Shown here: piece after piece, positions 1 through 10,743 of the stretch
How positions within the stretch are numbered: the stretch's first letter is position 1
How the letters are laid out: each line of letters begins with the position of its first letter
Assembly: GCF_000003605.2 (NCBI RefSeq)
Contig: NW_003116447.1
Coordinates: 91,894-112,214, forward strand
Length of the DNA: 20,321 bases
Reading direction: 5' to 3'
Origin: Saccoglossus kowalevskii
Taxonomy: Eukaryota; Hemichordata; Enteropneusta; Harrimaniidae
The notes under the pieces: generated by a model
The model's database searches: none
Told to the model about the DNA's origin: nothing
What the model saw: the letters and a program-made list of their open reading frames with translations, nothing else
Translations under genes and position numbers: made by a program

Positions 1-1264
1 GCATATATTTTGTAGGTTGTGTTCGATGTATGAAGTATTATATTCCGAATGCAATAATAGCAATATTCACAAGCTGACCGATTATTTTCGTAAATTCGCT
101 GTGTGTACTTTCCTTATAAATGTATATGAATACTAAGTTCAGCTGGGAATACAACTTTACAATGCGCGCATGCGATCACCGTCGAAATTCTCCGTGCACA
201 GATATCAAAGTTTACATACTCTTATCTTAATCTTTGGTTGAATGATACACAATATATAGTCCATTGCTCATTGACTGGAATATAATTTCATACATTCATT
301 TTTTTCAGCAAATGACATATATGCAATTCACTAATAACAAATACAATAGAGTGTGATTTACGCGGTTCCACTAAATGCACTTACAATATTGCAAAGTGCA
401 TTCCACTTGCAAAATGAAATTTACATTACACGCCCATGTGCTAATAGACACTGTGTGATTAGAAGTTACATGATGAGATGAAGTTTGATATTTTTTTCAA
501 GTAAGGCACTTTTTACATTTCCCATATTTTATATCCAATAATGAAACCTGCCCAGAAACTGTCAATAAAGGTTACAATTATTTCAACATTTTATATACCT
601 CTTACCACCCCTAAAGTAATCAGTCTGAATAAAACAGAATAAATTGAAAACCCTGTGTGTGTCACGAATTAAACTTATAGCAAAGCTCAAAACCAAATGG
701 TCGGGTTATTTGACATTGTTTTGCCTGAAAAAACAGTCCGTACAAATATACACAAATATAAGGTAATCCCATACACCTTGTGCCACAACATAAAATTAAC
801 CACAAAGACACAACATTATACAACATTATTATTGTAGTTCGTCATGATCAGAAAACGGTCTAAACAATTATTTTAGAAAGAAAGAGAAACAAACAGATTT
901 AGCTTCAAATGCGGTCGAAAAAAATTACCAGTTAATTTCTGGTTGTCAACTATTTTAGACCAGTTAGGAAAAACGAACATAAAAAACAAAGAGCAGCAAC
1001 CACATTACTAAAATATAAACATGAAATTGAACTCGCAACTCGGCAAATATCCCCAACACTGTAAGATGATGGCTCCCTGTTACGCAACATCGCACATCCT
1101 AAATGATACAATCCGATTACTGCTGGATATAATAATGAACTGGTAAATAATGAACGATGAACATATCTAAACGTGTTCATTGTATTTATATGATAGGGTC
1201 AGTTTACATTTCAAGATTCTAATGAATTGGTCAAAGAGTATACCTCGCTACGTGTTAACCACCC

Positions 1265-1280
1265 TATATATATATATATA
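1265..1280. repeat. (TA)8 microsatellite
   Basis: Eight uninterrupted TA units are seen directly in the sequence. Nothing nearby suggests a function such as a promoter. Confidence 0.9.
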
Positions 1281-1671
1281 ATAGTAAACTGACGTAGACG
1301 TTCACCATACGTGACGTAACTGTCAGAAAGCATATACATCAATGAATGATTCGTATACCAGGTCCTGTCAGTCACAAGGACTAACATGAGATCTGTCTCT
1401 CCTCATTTCCCGGGTATCATTGGTATTTAATCTATTATTTACGTCGGCATTGTAGAATTATGGCGTGTTCTGATTAGTATTTGCGCGAACTAGATCACTT
1501 CGAATCACTAAATTCTGACAACATTTAGCCGTATGAAGTAACATATTGCTAGTCGTGTTGTGACAATGACAGCGTTGCTACGAGTGTACATCTCAGTCCC
1601 CAATTATTTGTTAATATAAAGTGAACCTAACTATGCAGATGTGATTTGTGAACAAATGCACGTTCATTGAG

Positions 1672-1696
1672 TATATATATATATATATATATATAT
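1672..1696. repeat. (TA)12 microsatellite
   Basis: Twelve TA units plus a final T form the longest TA run in the window. It is likely polymorphic between individuals, as such runs usually are. No gene signal is attached to it. Confidence 0.92.
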
Positions 1697-3268
1697 CACA
1701 GTCGAAGCAGACTCACAGGGCGTAAAGTGATTACTCTATCACACTTTACATTTAACGTTGCATTTCTGCGAAAGGTCAATGGGAAGAGTGGAAAGTGGAT
1801 AAATTATTCAAAGCGTAAATCTTGTTGCAACTTCAAGTAGTGCACGTCAGCTTCAATGTTTCAATCCTAATTCTTCAGTCATTGTTCAATCCTGTCAATG
1901 ATAATCCATTTAAGTACATATCTGAACTGCATTTAACACTATCCCAAGAAGAAAACACTTTGATTTAAAACAAGATTGCGAATGTATAAATAGACTCGGT
2001 ATTTTTGATAAGTTAAACCCCATTTTCAGTACGTGTCTTTACTTTTTAATAAAATAAAGATATCTCCAATCCAGGGACGCCACGTTTCACAAATAGTGAT
2101 ATGTTATAATGATCTTAGTAACGATATCTTTAATATAGAATCATTTGTTAGTGAAAGCATGACATCTGCCAGATGTTATACTTGTATGAAAGAATTATAA
2201 TTTCATCCTACAAAGCTTGGATTTATTAACAAAAAAAACATAAGCATAATTAAATTGACTCAATTAGTGATTCAAGAGTGGCCTGAATATTTAAAACAGA
2301 AATCGACCATTGATATGACGCAACGAAGAAGGTATTTTGTTATGAAATGTGACAGGAATGTTCTCATTAAATTGGGTCAGAATAAACATAATAAACATAA
2401 CTGTCGGCGACAGTCGTTAATGATACGCTTCAGTATTGAGTTCTATGAAGCAAAAATAGAAGCAGGCCTACTGGATAGTTATTTCGTGACAATACAATGG
2501 ATTCGCCAAATCTAGTTTCTCGTATACTAGCAAATTGTGCCGTGACTAAATGCTCGTCAACAGCTCATTCTACTCACTTTGAAGGGTAGGTATATTTACA
2601 AAGATATGGATTGAAGAAAAAACAAGGTTGGACGTGCATTCGGAGCAGGCATTCTTTTTGTGTACTAACTAACAATGTATGTATATTAATGTAACAGTTG
2701 TTCATATAACCATGCCTTATTCGCGTATACAGTGTTGAGACGTGTTAATATGCCTACGGTATATTGGTAACTCTCAGTCATTTCAACATATTTGCAGTGA
2801 CGTGATGACAGTAATGATGACAGATAATTGTGAGACCTTTTGCTGTGTGGTTGCATCATTACATTCTAAGTCATAATACATATGTCATTCTTATCGGATT
2901 CCGATCTGACATTCAAACCATGCTCTATTCTTACAGTATTCTCTTGTTTATACAGCCTGTGATAACTAATCTATCGAATTACTCTTTCACTAGGTGTAAT
3001 ATATAAACCCCATTGGTAACCGTAATGATGATGTCATTATCACGCAATATCATCCCATAATTCATGTGTGTTCACTCACGTAGTTAAATATTTGGTGCCA
3101 GATATCAAGAGGCTTGAATACAAATTAAACACATAATTGTTAGTTACGTTCCGGGTAACCTTTCAATGTTTTATATTTATAATACGTCTTCTTTATTTGA
3201 AATTATATTCCTTATTGGCGTTTCCGTCATAGTTATACATTTGTGTATACTCCCAGGAAGTTTCCTTT

Positions 3269-3384
3269 TAGGTTAGAGTCAGTAGACACTAGAGATAATC
3301 GCAAGAGTTTTGTGTAAATCCGAGCCGATGGCGAGGATTGACGCTACCCTAGTGGTAATCGCGAGTGTCTATTGACGTAACCTA
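3269..3384. mobile_element. Short TIR element (MITE-like) flanked by TA
   Basis: A left arm at 3271-3290 beginning GGTTA and ending TAGACACT is mirrored by a right arm at 3364-3382, with one indel and a few mismatches. The arms are flanked on both sides by the dinucleotide TA (3269-3270 and 3383-3384), giving an element of about 112 bp. Terminal inverted repeats plus a TA duplication are the hallmark of non-autonomous Tc1/mariner-type transposons. The interior has no ORF. It holds two near-repeats of a TAATCGC-containing motif (3296-3302 and 3356-3362) and is more GC-rich than its surroundings. The TA could instead belong to the repeat arms, in which case the superfamily is uncertain. No second copy was noticed in the window. 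Confidence 0.6.
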
Positions 3385-4643
3385 CAAAAAATATTAGATA
3401 TTAATCGCATGCATAATTTACATCAGAAAAAGTAAAACATTGGACTGTTGAAAGTGAAACTCTTGCTGAAATAATACCGAATACGAATATATCATTGCGC
3501 GCGCCTAATATGCTAATTTTGTAAACGGTGTTCTATTTCAGGCGAACGCGAACGCGATGGCAAATTTATTTTTCCGATTTTTGCTTAAATTCGCTAGGAT
3601 TTTTAGAAAATGTTCAACAAATGTTTTGAAGCAATTGAATAATAATGCAGAAAATAAATACATCACCTTGCCAGTATTAATTTTTTTACCGCAGCCTGCT
3701 GATATCGGGCCTCACATGCACCGAAAGCACCGGACAAGCTCCAGGTAGCGCGAACAATTAAAAATAATCTGCAGGATATGATGTCATATTATGTGATATG
3801 ATATTTCGATCACGTCACACTGTGGAGACAAGCAAGTTATGCGCGCTTATTTACTACATTGGCTGCAGATGTCTGTTACATCGTTTAGATTGCCAGGTTT
3901 GGTACATACATCAGTCGATATAACACATGCCTTATAGCACACAATTGTATATAGTGTGAACAGGGTTAGGGCTTCTAGAATTAACAAATTTATAATGACG
4001 TGATATATAAAAACAAAACTAACTACATCCCTTATTTGTCACTCATTTCATATTTATGTGATGTGACACATACCATACAGAACAGATAGTTAGTATATAC
4101 TTTGCGTTAATGCAGAATGTAATAAACTCCTGATATCACCGAGTATCCGGAACGCCCTTTTTTCTCAGCAGGAATACTATACAGACTGTCATGACCAAAC
4201 GTTAGGCCTTGACGAATAAACAAGGAGGCGTTAATTTTCTTCGATCGTTAAAAGCGCCAAGCCCCCAACAAATTGTAGATTAAATAGTTAGATGGCCGCA
4301 TACCACTGATCGGTCGTTTTTTTGTTTAGCGTGACTTCTACATGAGACTGCCCAGTGTGATAATTACCGGTGCGTCGCCACTAACAGTTATTCATGTCCC
4401 GCTCCCCGTGTAGTAGGTTGTTAACAGTATATCACAGAGAGCGATATAATGAAGGAAACACCGTGTCTGCTTCAAACTATTATCCCAGAATAGTCGGTCA
4501 GAATTTAGCAAATAATAACCACAGCAACAGAAACGCAATGAAGCCTTATGGGCGATCAACTTAAAAGTACAAATAAGATCTAATTGAAAATCCGGCATTT
4601 TGTATATTTTAGACACTAGATGTATTGTAAAAAATACTGTTAG

Positions 4644-4691
4644 TATATATATATTGTTGCCGACCACATACGTATAGATATATATATATAT
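4644..4691. repeat. Two close TA microsatellites
   Basis: An 11-base TA run (4644-4654) and a 14-base AT run (4678-4691) are separated by 23 bases of ordinary sequence. Both are simple repeats inside the putative intron. Confidence 0.85.
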
Positions 4692-5501
4692 GTGCATAGC
4701 TAGTAGCAACATATAGATAATTGGAAATATTGGCTTGAATACTGGCAGATTTATTATCAAATCTACAATATGAAAGATATGCGACGATAACTAATTTGCA
4801 TGATGTATATCAGAATAAAAACGCTGTATAAAAAACGATATTAAGTATATTATGTAAGTAGTTTGTTATTGTACTCTTGAGTTCAATTTGTGTGTAGGGA
4901 ATTCTGTAGGGCAATATTTACTCAGATAGTTTAAATGTATATTAACCATTTTGATACGAATTTGACAGTTTGATGCCCATTTATAGCATTTGAATATTTC
5001 ATTAATTAATCATGAAAGACGATATATGGGGTTTCGTTTGAGCATTCATTAATTTATGCCATGTTTTATGGTGTATAAATAATATCCTTCTGTCATTTTG
5101 CAATTATTTAGAACGAATATGGACGTTAATGTTTCATGATACCTAGATACTGGGAAATGTGGGTTATTCTTCAATAGTCATAATATGTTGAATGAAATGT
5201 AGTTAAATTGTATAAAATATTACATATGAATAAAGGAATATTCATTTTATTCTGCTTGTTGTTTTGTGAAATATTGTAAATTAAGATATTGGTACATACA
5301 ATTAAATTAAAAAGCATATGCTCGAAAGGAACAACAAAACACGACAAATCCATACTGCACCATCGTCGTAAAACCCCGACCAATTTGCGGCATATGCTGG
5401 TTACCACAATAAAGACTTGGTAAAATGCGTCTACGCTGTAGTGTTGCAAAAGTACCAATCAGTGTGCTTACTTTTCATTATAGGAAACCGATCAATCTAC
5501 A

Positions 5502-5523
5502 TCATGACGTTTTCATGACGTTT
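5502..5523. repeat. Tandem 11-mer duplication
   Basis: The 11-base unit TCATGACGTTT occurs twice back to back with no mismatch (5502-5512 and 5513-5523). Each unit contains TGACG, a half-site of bZIP (CREB/ATF-type) binding motifs. It may be a chance replication-slippage product. Confidence 0.85.
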
Positions 5524-6756
5524 ATTCATGGATATTCAATTCATAGCCCATGTCAGCGTATATATGTTTAGAGCCGCGTAGCAGCAACCAGTTAAATATA
5601 ATTTTGAACATGAATGTGTAAATTTGTATCTAATGCATAGACCTTTTTGATTTAAAAATGGTTCTAGCAAGTTCTACGCAAGACGCGGTTTTCTACTGTC
5701 TAAGCCAATCTTCAACAACCCAATTTGAACTTTAAACCTGAACACCCATAGGGGAATGCACATTGTTTACGCTTTTCCTGCAATGTTAGCATAGTTTAGA
5801 ATAACATAGTGCGTTTATACATGCTGCATATAATGAACGATGATTTATATAGCAAACAGAAAATATCGACGAAGTGTTGAGCTAATGCATATATCTACAC
5901 TCAACAAGAAATTAAAGACTATTCTATGACTTACTGCCAAATATACGTCTTGTCCAGAAATGTCAAACCCGAGGAAAAAGAATATGTAGCAAATTCTCGT
6001 TAAATACTTTACTATTTTATTTCACAAATGCGTCATCTTCGGTAACAAATTACCCGCTGAACTGTTCTGTGAGTGAAACCTTCGACTATGTGGAAATACA
6101 GTTAGCCGAATACATGGAAATTTTAACTATATTTAGTTATCCCCTCGCGGGCATCTGCTAAAACGTCTTCAAAATCTTACTCAAATGACATTTTGGGCGA
6201 ACTGTCATGTGTAGACCAGGTGATTTGTTCATAATTGAATGATTCTGTCACAGGCCATTATAATGACATATGACCCTGTAATGTTAAACAAATACTCTTT
6301 GCGTGAACAGCTGAAATAGCACAATATAGGTCCTGAGTAAAAGTCAAACTTTACTTTAAATTGAAAGGTTTACTAAAAGCAAATCTACGACACTTAAACC
6401 ATTGTGTTTACAACGTGATTGTAACTTCGACTAATACACTTTACGTCCGTTCAGTTTGTTTAGAATCATCTACGTCCATCATCGCACCACTGTGGGTGAC
6501 AAATGCAGACAGAACGCATGTGTGTGTGAAACACTAAACGCCGTGTATGCACACACGTAACTCCATTATCCGGGAGTAATTTAATTTGGTCACATAAACA
6601 AGATTTGTACTTCCCTGCAGAAGATTCTAAGAATCCTTAACAAGCTTACTGGGCATGTGCTGTGCATATGGAGAATTAGGGCTACGGGGGAAACAACACA
6701 TAATGCTCGTAATGATTCCATTAAGGGTTTGGTGATACAACAAATCGTTTATAATC

Positions 6757-6780
6757 AAAAAAAAAAAAAAAGAAGAAGAA
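6757..6780. repeat. A15 tract followed by (GAA)3
   Basis: Fifteen A residues (6757-6771) run into three GAA units. A poly-A run like this can mark the 3' end of a retroposed element inserted on the plus strand. I see no recognisable SINE promoter boxes or target-site duplication around it, so it is recorded only as a simple repeat. Confidence 0.85.
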
Positions 6781-7334
6781 TATAGGGAATGTATCTGTAT
6801 ATATAATGTATGTTTTAAAGAACCATTGCATTATATATTCAAATAAGTCCTTATTTGTTACGGATGAAAACGTAACTAAATACCATGATTAAAATAATTC
6901 ATCATAAATTGCAGACGGAAATTATTATGACGACGATTTTCCAAGGTAATACGTACGCATAATTACTGTTTCTTTTAATTTGTGACTATAATTAGTACAT
7001 TTCAATAAATCTGTTCAGTCGCACTTTTATATCCATATTAAAGTATGTGATTAGCCCAATATAACAAGACAGTGTGTCGTTAGTGCAGCAAGGCGGCTAC
7101 TCAAGAGCTATAGTCGTAATGACTTGTAAGATACAAATACGAGAAGGTCATTGCAAATCAGACCTAATTTGTCAGGACAAAATTAATGCATTATATGGTA
7201 ATGTGTTTATTTCAATATATGGTTCATATGCTTACGATCAGAAAAAAATCAAAATCTTCTTAAACTAGTTGGTGTCTGAATATAATTTATAAATCAACAG
7301 GAGCTATATTCATGGCAACTTTTGTTTTGTTAAA

Positions 7335-7340
7335 ACGTAC
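7335..7340 (-). other. Splice donor of the receptor exon
   Basis: The minus strand reads AAG|GTACGT, close to the animal donor consensus. It falls exactly where similarity to the GABA-B family ends (after the YDTK motif), leaving the reading frame in phase 0. Confidence 0.8.
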
Positions 7341-7598
7341 CTTAGTGTCGTATGTTTGCATTCGTAGTCGATAACCGGTGAGAATTGCTGAGTTATTATT
7401 GATATGTTGTAGTGCTAGATCGATTGCCGGTTTAACACCCCATGCGATTCGACTTTCACTTCCTTCTGATGTGAATGGAAACAGAGCAGCGAAGTGCAAA
7501 TCGTTTATCTCGGTGTCGTTGCTAGCCAATGAAACTCCTAGATACAGTGATGTCAGCGTTACAAGAATGGTTTGCAGTGGTCCTGCACAATAGCCCAT
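7341..7598 (-). CDS. GABA-B receptor-like protein, first coding exon (partial, 86 codons)
   Basis: This exon encodes the N-terminus of a class C G-protein-coupled receptor of the GABA-B type, a plasma-membrane receptor for the inhibitory transmitter GABA or a related ligand. Residues 1-25 are a signal peptide (hydrophobic core about 9-22, likely cleavage near SLA-SN). Residues 34-86 match the start of the Venus-flytrap domain: a first strand (LHFAALFPFT), a helix with GVKPAIDLALQHIN at 54-67, and a second strand ending YRLRMQTYDTK. The family pattern here is G-x-x-PA(V/I)-(E/D)-x-A followed by YD(T/S)x and then a Cys-Asp that would open the next exon. The L-x-x-YDT ending and the GV-x-PA helix resemble subunit 2 more than subunit 1. 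N-glycosylation sequons are at N27 and N68. The start is the first ATG after an in-frame stop (7652-7650), with A at -3 and G at +4. The exon ends in phase 0 at AAG|GTACGT; read-through meets a stop after 17 codons. The transmembrane part is absent. Confidence 0.86.
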
Positions 7599-7657
7599 GA
7601 TTGGAACACTAAGTAACGATATCCTAAGAATGGATTGACGAGAACGACGCTATGCAT
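7559..7657 (-). CDS. Upstream ORF overlapping the receptor start codon
   Basis: On the minus strand an ATG at 7657-7655 opens a frame of 32 codons ending in TAA at 7561-7559. It starts 59 bases before the receptor ATG, runs in a different frame and terminates 40 bases inside the receptor coding sequence. Its start context is weak (C at -3, C at +4), while the receptor ATG has a strong context (A at -3, G at +4). If the transcript begins upstream of 7657, ribosomes would reach the receptor start by leaky scanning, and this ORF could lower its translation. The peptide resembles nothing I know and may not be made. The transcription start is unknown, so this is inference from the sequence alone. 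Confidence 0.35.
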   Translation of the reverse strand: MHSVVLVNPFLGYRYLVFQSWAIVQDHCKPFL

Positions 7658-7990
7658 ACGTCCAATGCCTTTGATCCCCGCTACCGTTTCACTCTCAAAT
7701 GCACAAACTGTTCTGTGAATGGACAACATACATATATGTGATCAGTATAGTCGCGTTGACAACTAAAGCATCATGGGAGAAATCAAGCATTGTATCCACT
7801 CTTCAATATTCATGAGGCGAGATTCTACTAATGTGATCTCATCCCGTGCATCGTAACCATCCTCGTGTATTGACTGCGCCCTGACTAACTAACGCATTCG
7901 CCGAACTCCACAGTGAAACCGCACCGCGAATGCTTTGTCATGGCATCGTTGTAAGGCCGGTCGGTCCAGGATTGATGCGATAATTGGTGA
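7599..7990 (-). promoter_or_regulatory. Candidate 5'UTR and promoter region of the receptor gene
   Basis: The bases directly upstream of the receptor start are visibly richer in G, C and CpG than the surrounding sequence, most clearly at about 7620-7690 and 7840-7985. This is common around transcription starts of invertebrate genes. No convincing TATA box or initiator stands out. A possible 3' splice site (CTTAG, ending about 7611) lies 12 bases before the ATG, so an upstream non-coding exon is also possible. The limits are approximate. Confidence 0.35.
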
Positions 7991-9036
7991 TACACTGTCG
8001 TACAGATATTTACAGTATAGGAATACGATCATTTATTTTAACCTCGAGATATATTGATTGTTCAAAACATGTAACTACATTGTACACGTATCACATTTTA
8101 TCGAGACATATCGCGCAGCCACGGAAACGGCTGTTTCAGCGCCATATTCGCTAAACCAGCTAGCATTGTCTTATTCTGGTCGTTTACATGATGTAGTATG
8201 ATACATGTAGCAAAGAGAGAATGAAGGCGACGAAGCGGTATTTTTGGTTTATTCATTTGGAGACGTGCTGGTCAACGTACATCGAATCATGTATGGTATT
8301 TTTTTAATAAGGTAGCATGTAATACAACTGACAATACCATCGGGTAATATATTGGTAAATTGTCATACAGAGAATTCAGACAGTGTATTTTACAACCACT
8401 AAATATGTTCCCTATCGAGATTTCCTTATTTGTTAACGCCACGTGTTTTTTGTGTATTTTTTGGGGTTTTTTTGTTCCAAATTATTATTTTAATGTGTCA
8501 AGACGCTAATTCCCACATGGTTTACGCGCACAAACGTGTTAGATTATTTATTTTAACGTAATTCATAATTTACAAATGTATGCATATAACGCGTGTTTCA
8601 GCAGATATTCATTAGCAGAGATCCCATAATCCTGCGCGAATTTAAGAAACGATAAATGTTCCACGCGCAATGTGACATGATAATTAGCGCTATCACCTCA
8701 TATATCTCAGCACATTACAGTACACAAATACGACATGTCCATTTCAATTTTTGAAAACTGTTTTTATAAACAACATCAACGAACTTTTATCACCTATGAA
8801 CATATGCCACGTGTCTGTATAGAGATGACTGATGCCATATATCACAATTCAATGTGTAAATATTACATGGGGGTAATTTTAGCTTATTTTCAATGTGACT
8901 CAATTTTCAAAAAATGAACAATACACGCATAAATTGCAAATTGTATTGCAATATACTCAATTAATTTTAAATTGAAAACTCATTAAAATACACATCTGTT
9001 GCAAATTTAAATTAAGTGGATTCCAGGCACTAATAA

Positions 9037-9057
9037 TATTACATATTACATATTACA
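9037..9057. repeat. TATTACA x3 tandem repeat
   Basis: Three perfect back-to-back copies of the heptamer TATTACA. No function is suggested by the context. Confidence 0.9.
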
Positions 9058-9218
9058 AAGACCTTGGGAATACGTCTGTCTCATAAAAAATGCCATTATA
9101 TTGACAACGTGTTTTTTTCCTATTAAATTTGCAAGGTGAATCAATAACATGTATTATTTTTTCATCATATTTCCTGGAAACAATTAACATTTTAATCACG
9201 GAAATTACTTTATAATGC

Positions 9219-9239
9219 GAGGTCATTTAATATGACCTC
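9219..9239. repeat. Inverted repeat GAGGTCAT / ATGACCTC
   Basis: Two perfect 8-base arms (9219-9226 and 9232-9239) are separated by 5 bases. The arms contain AGGTCA, the half-site bound by many nuclear receptors, here inverted with a 7-base spacer between half-sites. That spacing is not a classical one for inverted sites, so this may be only a small palindrome. Confidence 0.6.
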
Positions 9240-10010
9240 AAATGTTGCTTAATTCATCATACTTTTTTGTATAATTACCCTGCTTCCTCAAACCGTTAAG
9301 CTTATCTGACGTTTGATTGAGGATTTGTATTCTCATGGCAGAGATTGATGTTGATTCAGAGCATACATCATGGTGGAATCATGTTTTTGTATGTCCTCTG
9401 TAATCACATATAATATATAACTAACTAGCAAGCCGTGTTGCATTCCAATGTACCAGGAACGGGTCACAAAATGGTGATCATATTTTTATGTGCAGTTTCC
9501 AACGCAGCTTGATAATGTATGTCGTTCCATGTATGTATAGTATATCATTTTCTGCAGTTATCCAAAACGCATTACAATCATCAGAAATGAGACACAATAC
9601 TGGTGTGTCTACTTTAATGTGTGTTGTTAGGTTCGACTTTTTATCAAATTGCATCACAGTCAGAGAACATGTACTGCATGTGAAACGGCGTTACCCAACA
9701 TTTCCCAGGATGCATCAAACTCGTCAGTGACGGAACACATTATGGAGTGTGCTCGCTACCACATAATCAATCACAGGCGTAGTGTATACTTACATTATTT
9801 GAATAATAGTCCTCTTCAGAGCGAAGGGAAGAGGGTATATTTTCTATGGAATAGATATACATTTGTTCGCTATCTAACAGATGTCTCGTTTTATTTGATT
9901 CATTCTAGAATTTTTTTATGATTCTGTCGCGTGGAAGCAGTTTTCTCATTTTTCTCTCGAGAATTTTAAGTGCACACACTTAATGTTTAAGCGAAATTGC
10001 CAGGATCTTA

Positions 10011-10018
10011 TGACGTCA
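10011..10018. promoter_or_regulatory. Perfect CRE palindrome TGACGTCA
   Basis: The full 8-base cAMP-response element, bound by CREB/ATF bZIP factors, lies inside a 10-base palindrome (ATGACGTCAT, 10010-10019). It is about 2.4 kb upstream of the receptor start, too far to assign to that promoter with confidence. Confidence 0.45.
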
Positions 10019-10576
10019 TTATAATTCATCAACGTCGTCGTAAGATCTAGTATTAATTAACAATCAGATAATATTCAGATAACAAATAAAGTATTACAAC
10101 GTAGTTGTAGAATGAAACGATCCCAAAACTTAACTAGTCGCATGTGGTGTATGGAATATATTCAATTATATTTTAAACTATTTTTACAGTTTTATTTAGT
10201 TATTATACAAAAACGAGAGGAAAATTAAAAAGAGTCTGTGCAATCACAAATACTTTGAATGTCGATACACTACTGTAATAATGTTAATGGATTACGCAAT
10301 AATGAACCACCAGTAGTAACGACATTACTCGTCGTAATTCACCGCACTAAGGTATGAAACGTGAAATAGGTCAACGGTTGTCAATCGTTTGAAGTACCCA
10401 TACGGTGGGTGATTATAAAGTATCCAATTTACACCCTATGCATAGTAAACAATTTAGAACAGTATTTGTATTATCATTACTATTATTATTCGTGTTTTAG
10501 CGTAATTATGTTCTGGCGATTTACTCAAATATAATAATTACACGGATGTTGACATACAATGGTCATTAGGGATGTA

Positions 10577-10618
10577 ATATATGTACATTTCTATATATAA
10601 ATAGAAATTTACATATAT
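10577..10618. repeat. Long AT-rich hairpin joined to a TA run
   Basis: An 18-base arm (10577-10594) is mirrored by 10601-10618 with one mismatch, leaving a 6-base loop (ATATAA). The right arm runs straight into a TA microsatellite that continues to about 10627. Such structures can form cruciforms or arise from TA-rich fold-back elements. Confidence 0.8.
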
Positions 10619-10728
10619 ATATATATAATGTATGGTTGTTTGAATCCTTTGAAAGTTCCGTACTTCAATAGGTAATATATACACCATTTCTTTTGTCATT
10701 ACTACCAGATGGTTCTGGATTACGTGCG

Positions 10729-10743
10729 ATATATATATATATA
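10729..10743. repeat. (AT)7 microsatellite
   Basis: Seven AT units plus A are seen directly. It lies 100 bases after the TA-rich hairpin, making this a local cluster of TA repeats. Confidence 0.88.

Larger units (their letters stand above)
1..3268. other. Non-coding AT-rich sequence, probable intron
   Basis: No exon, RNA gene or coding-like frame can be supported here on either strand. The longest open frames (near 950-1180 and 2255-2515) are short and match no known family. If the receptor exon at 7341-7598 continues to the left, as its splice donor implies, this stretch would be part of its first intron or would lie beyond the next exon. The only distinct structures are two TA microsatellites, listed separately. 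Confidence 0.55.
3385..7340 (-). other. Probable intron 1 of the GABA-B-like receptor gene (within-window part)
   Basis: The receptor exon ends at 7341 with a strong donor (AAG|GTACGT, GT at 7340-7339), so transcription on the minus strand should continue leftward through this region as intron. I looked for an acceptor followed by the family's conserved Cys-Asp and the next strand/helix of the ligand-binding domain. I found no credible exon. The open frames at 4392-4760 and 5171-5458 (minus) have low-complexity translations and no family likeness. The boundary of the intron is therefore unknown and may lie outside the window. Confidence 0.6.

Noticed and set aside
1722-1749. Minus-strand acceptor followed by Cys-Asp, then a GTGAGT donor 27 bases on, as another receptor exon
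   Set aside because: The implied 9-codon micro-exon lacks a polypyrimidine tract and does not match the family; the region is better read as a small imperfect hairpin.
3557-3748. Plus-strand frame of 63 codons preceded by TTCTATTTCAG and a duplicated GCGAAC
   Set aside because: The upstream bases resemble a splice acceptor, but the translation is lysine/phenylalanine-rich with no recognisable domain or good donor, so there is no support for a real exon.
3784-3819. Possible second receptor exon on the minus strand: acceptor TCTCCACAG followed by TGT GAC (Cys-Asp) in phase 0
   Set aside because: The junction looks tempting, but the frame reaches a TGA after 11 codons, has no credible donor before it, and the residues after Cys-Asp do not follow the GABA-B pattern.
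4392-4760. Minus-strand frame of 122 codons, the longest in the window
   Set aside because: Its middle is a translated TA microsatellite (alternating Tyr-Ile) and the rest shows no family likeness; a chance frame.
7378-7593. Plus-strand open frame of 71 codons
   Set aside because: It is the antisense shadow of the receptor exon and resembles no protein family.
9488-9921. Two overlapping plus-strand frames of 80 and 90 codons
   Set aside because: They overlap in different frames, have no domain likeness, and one lacks an ATG start.
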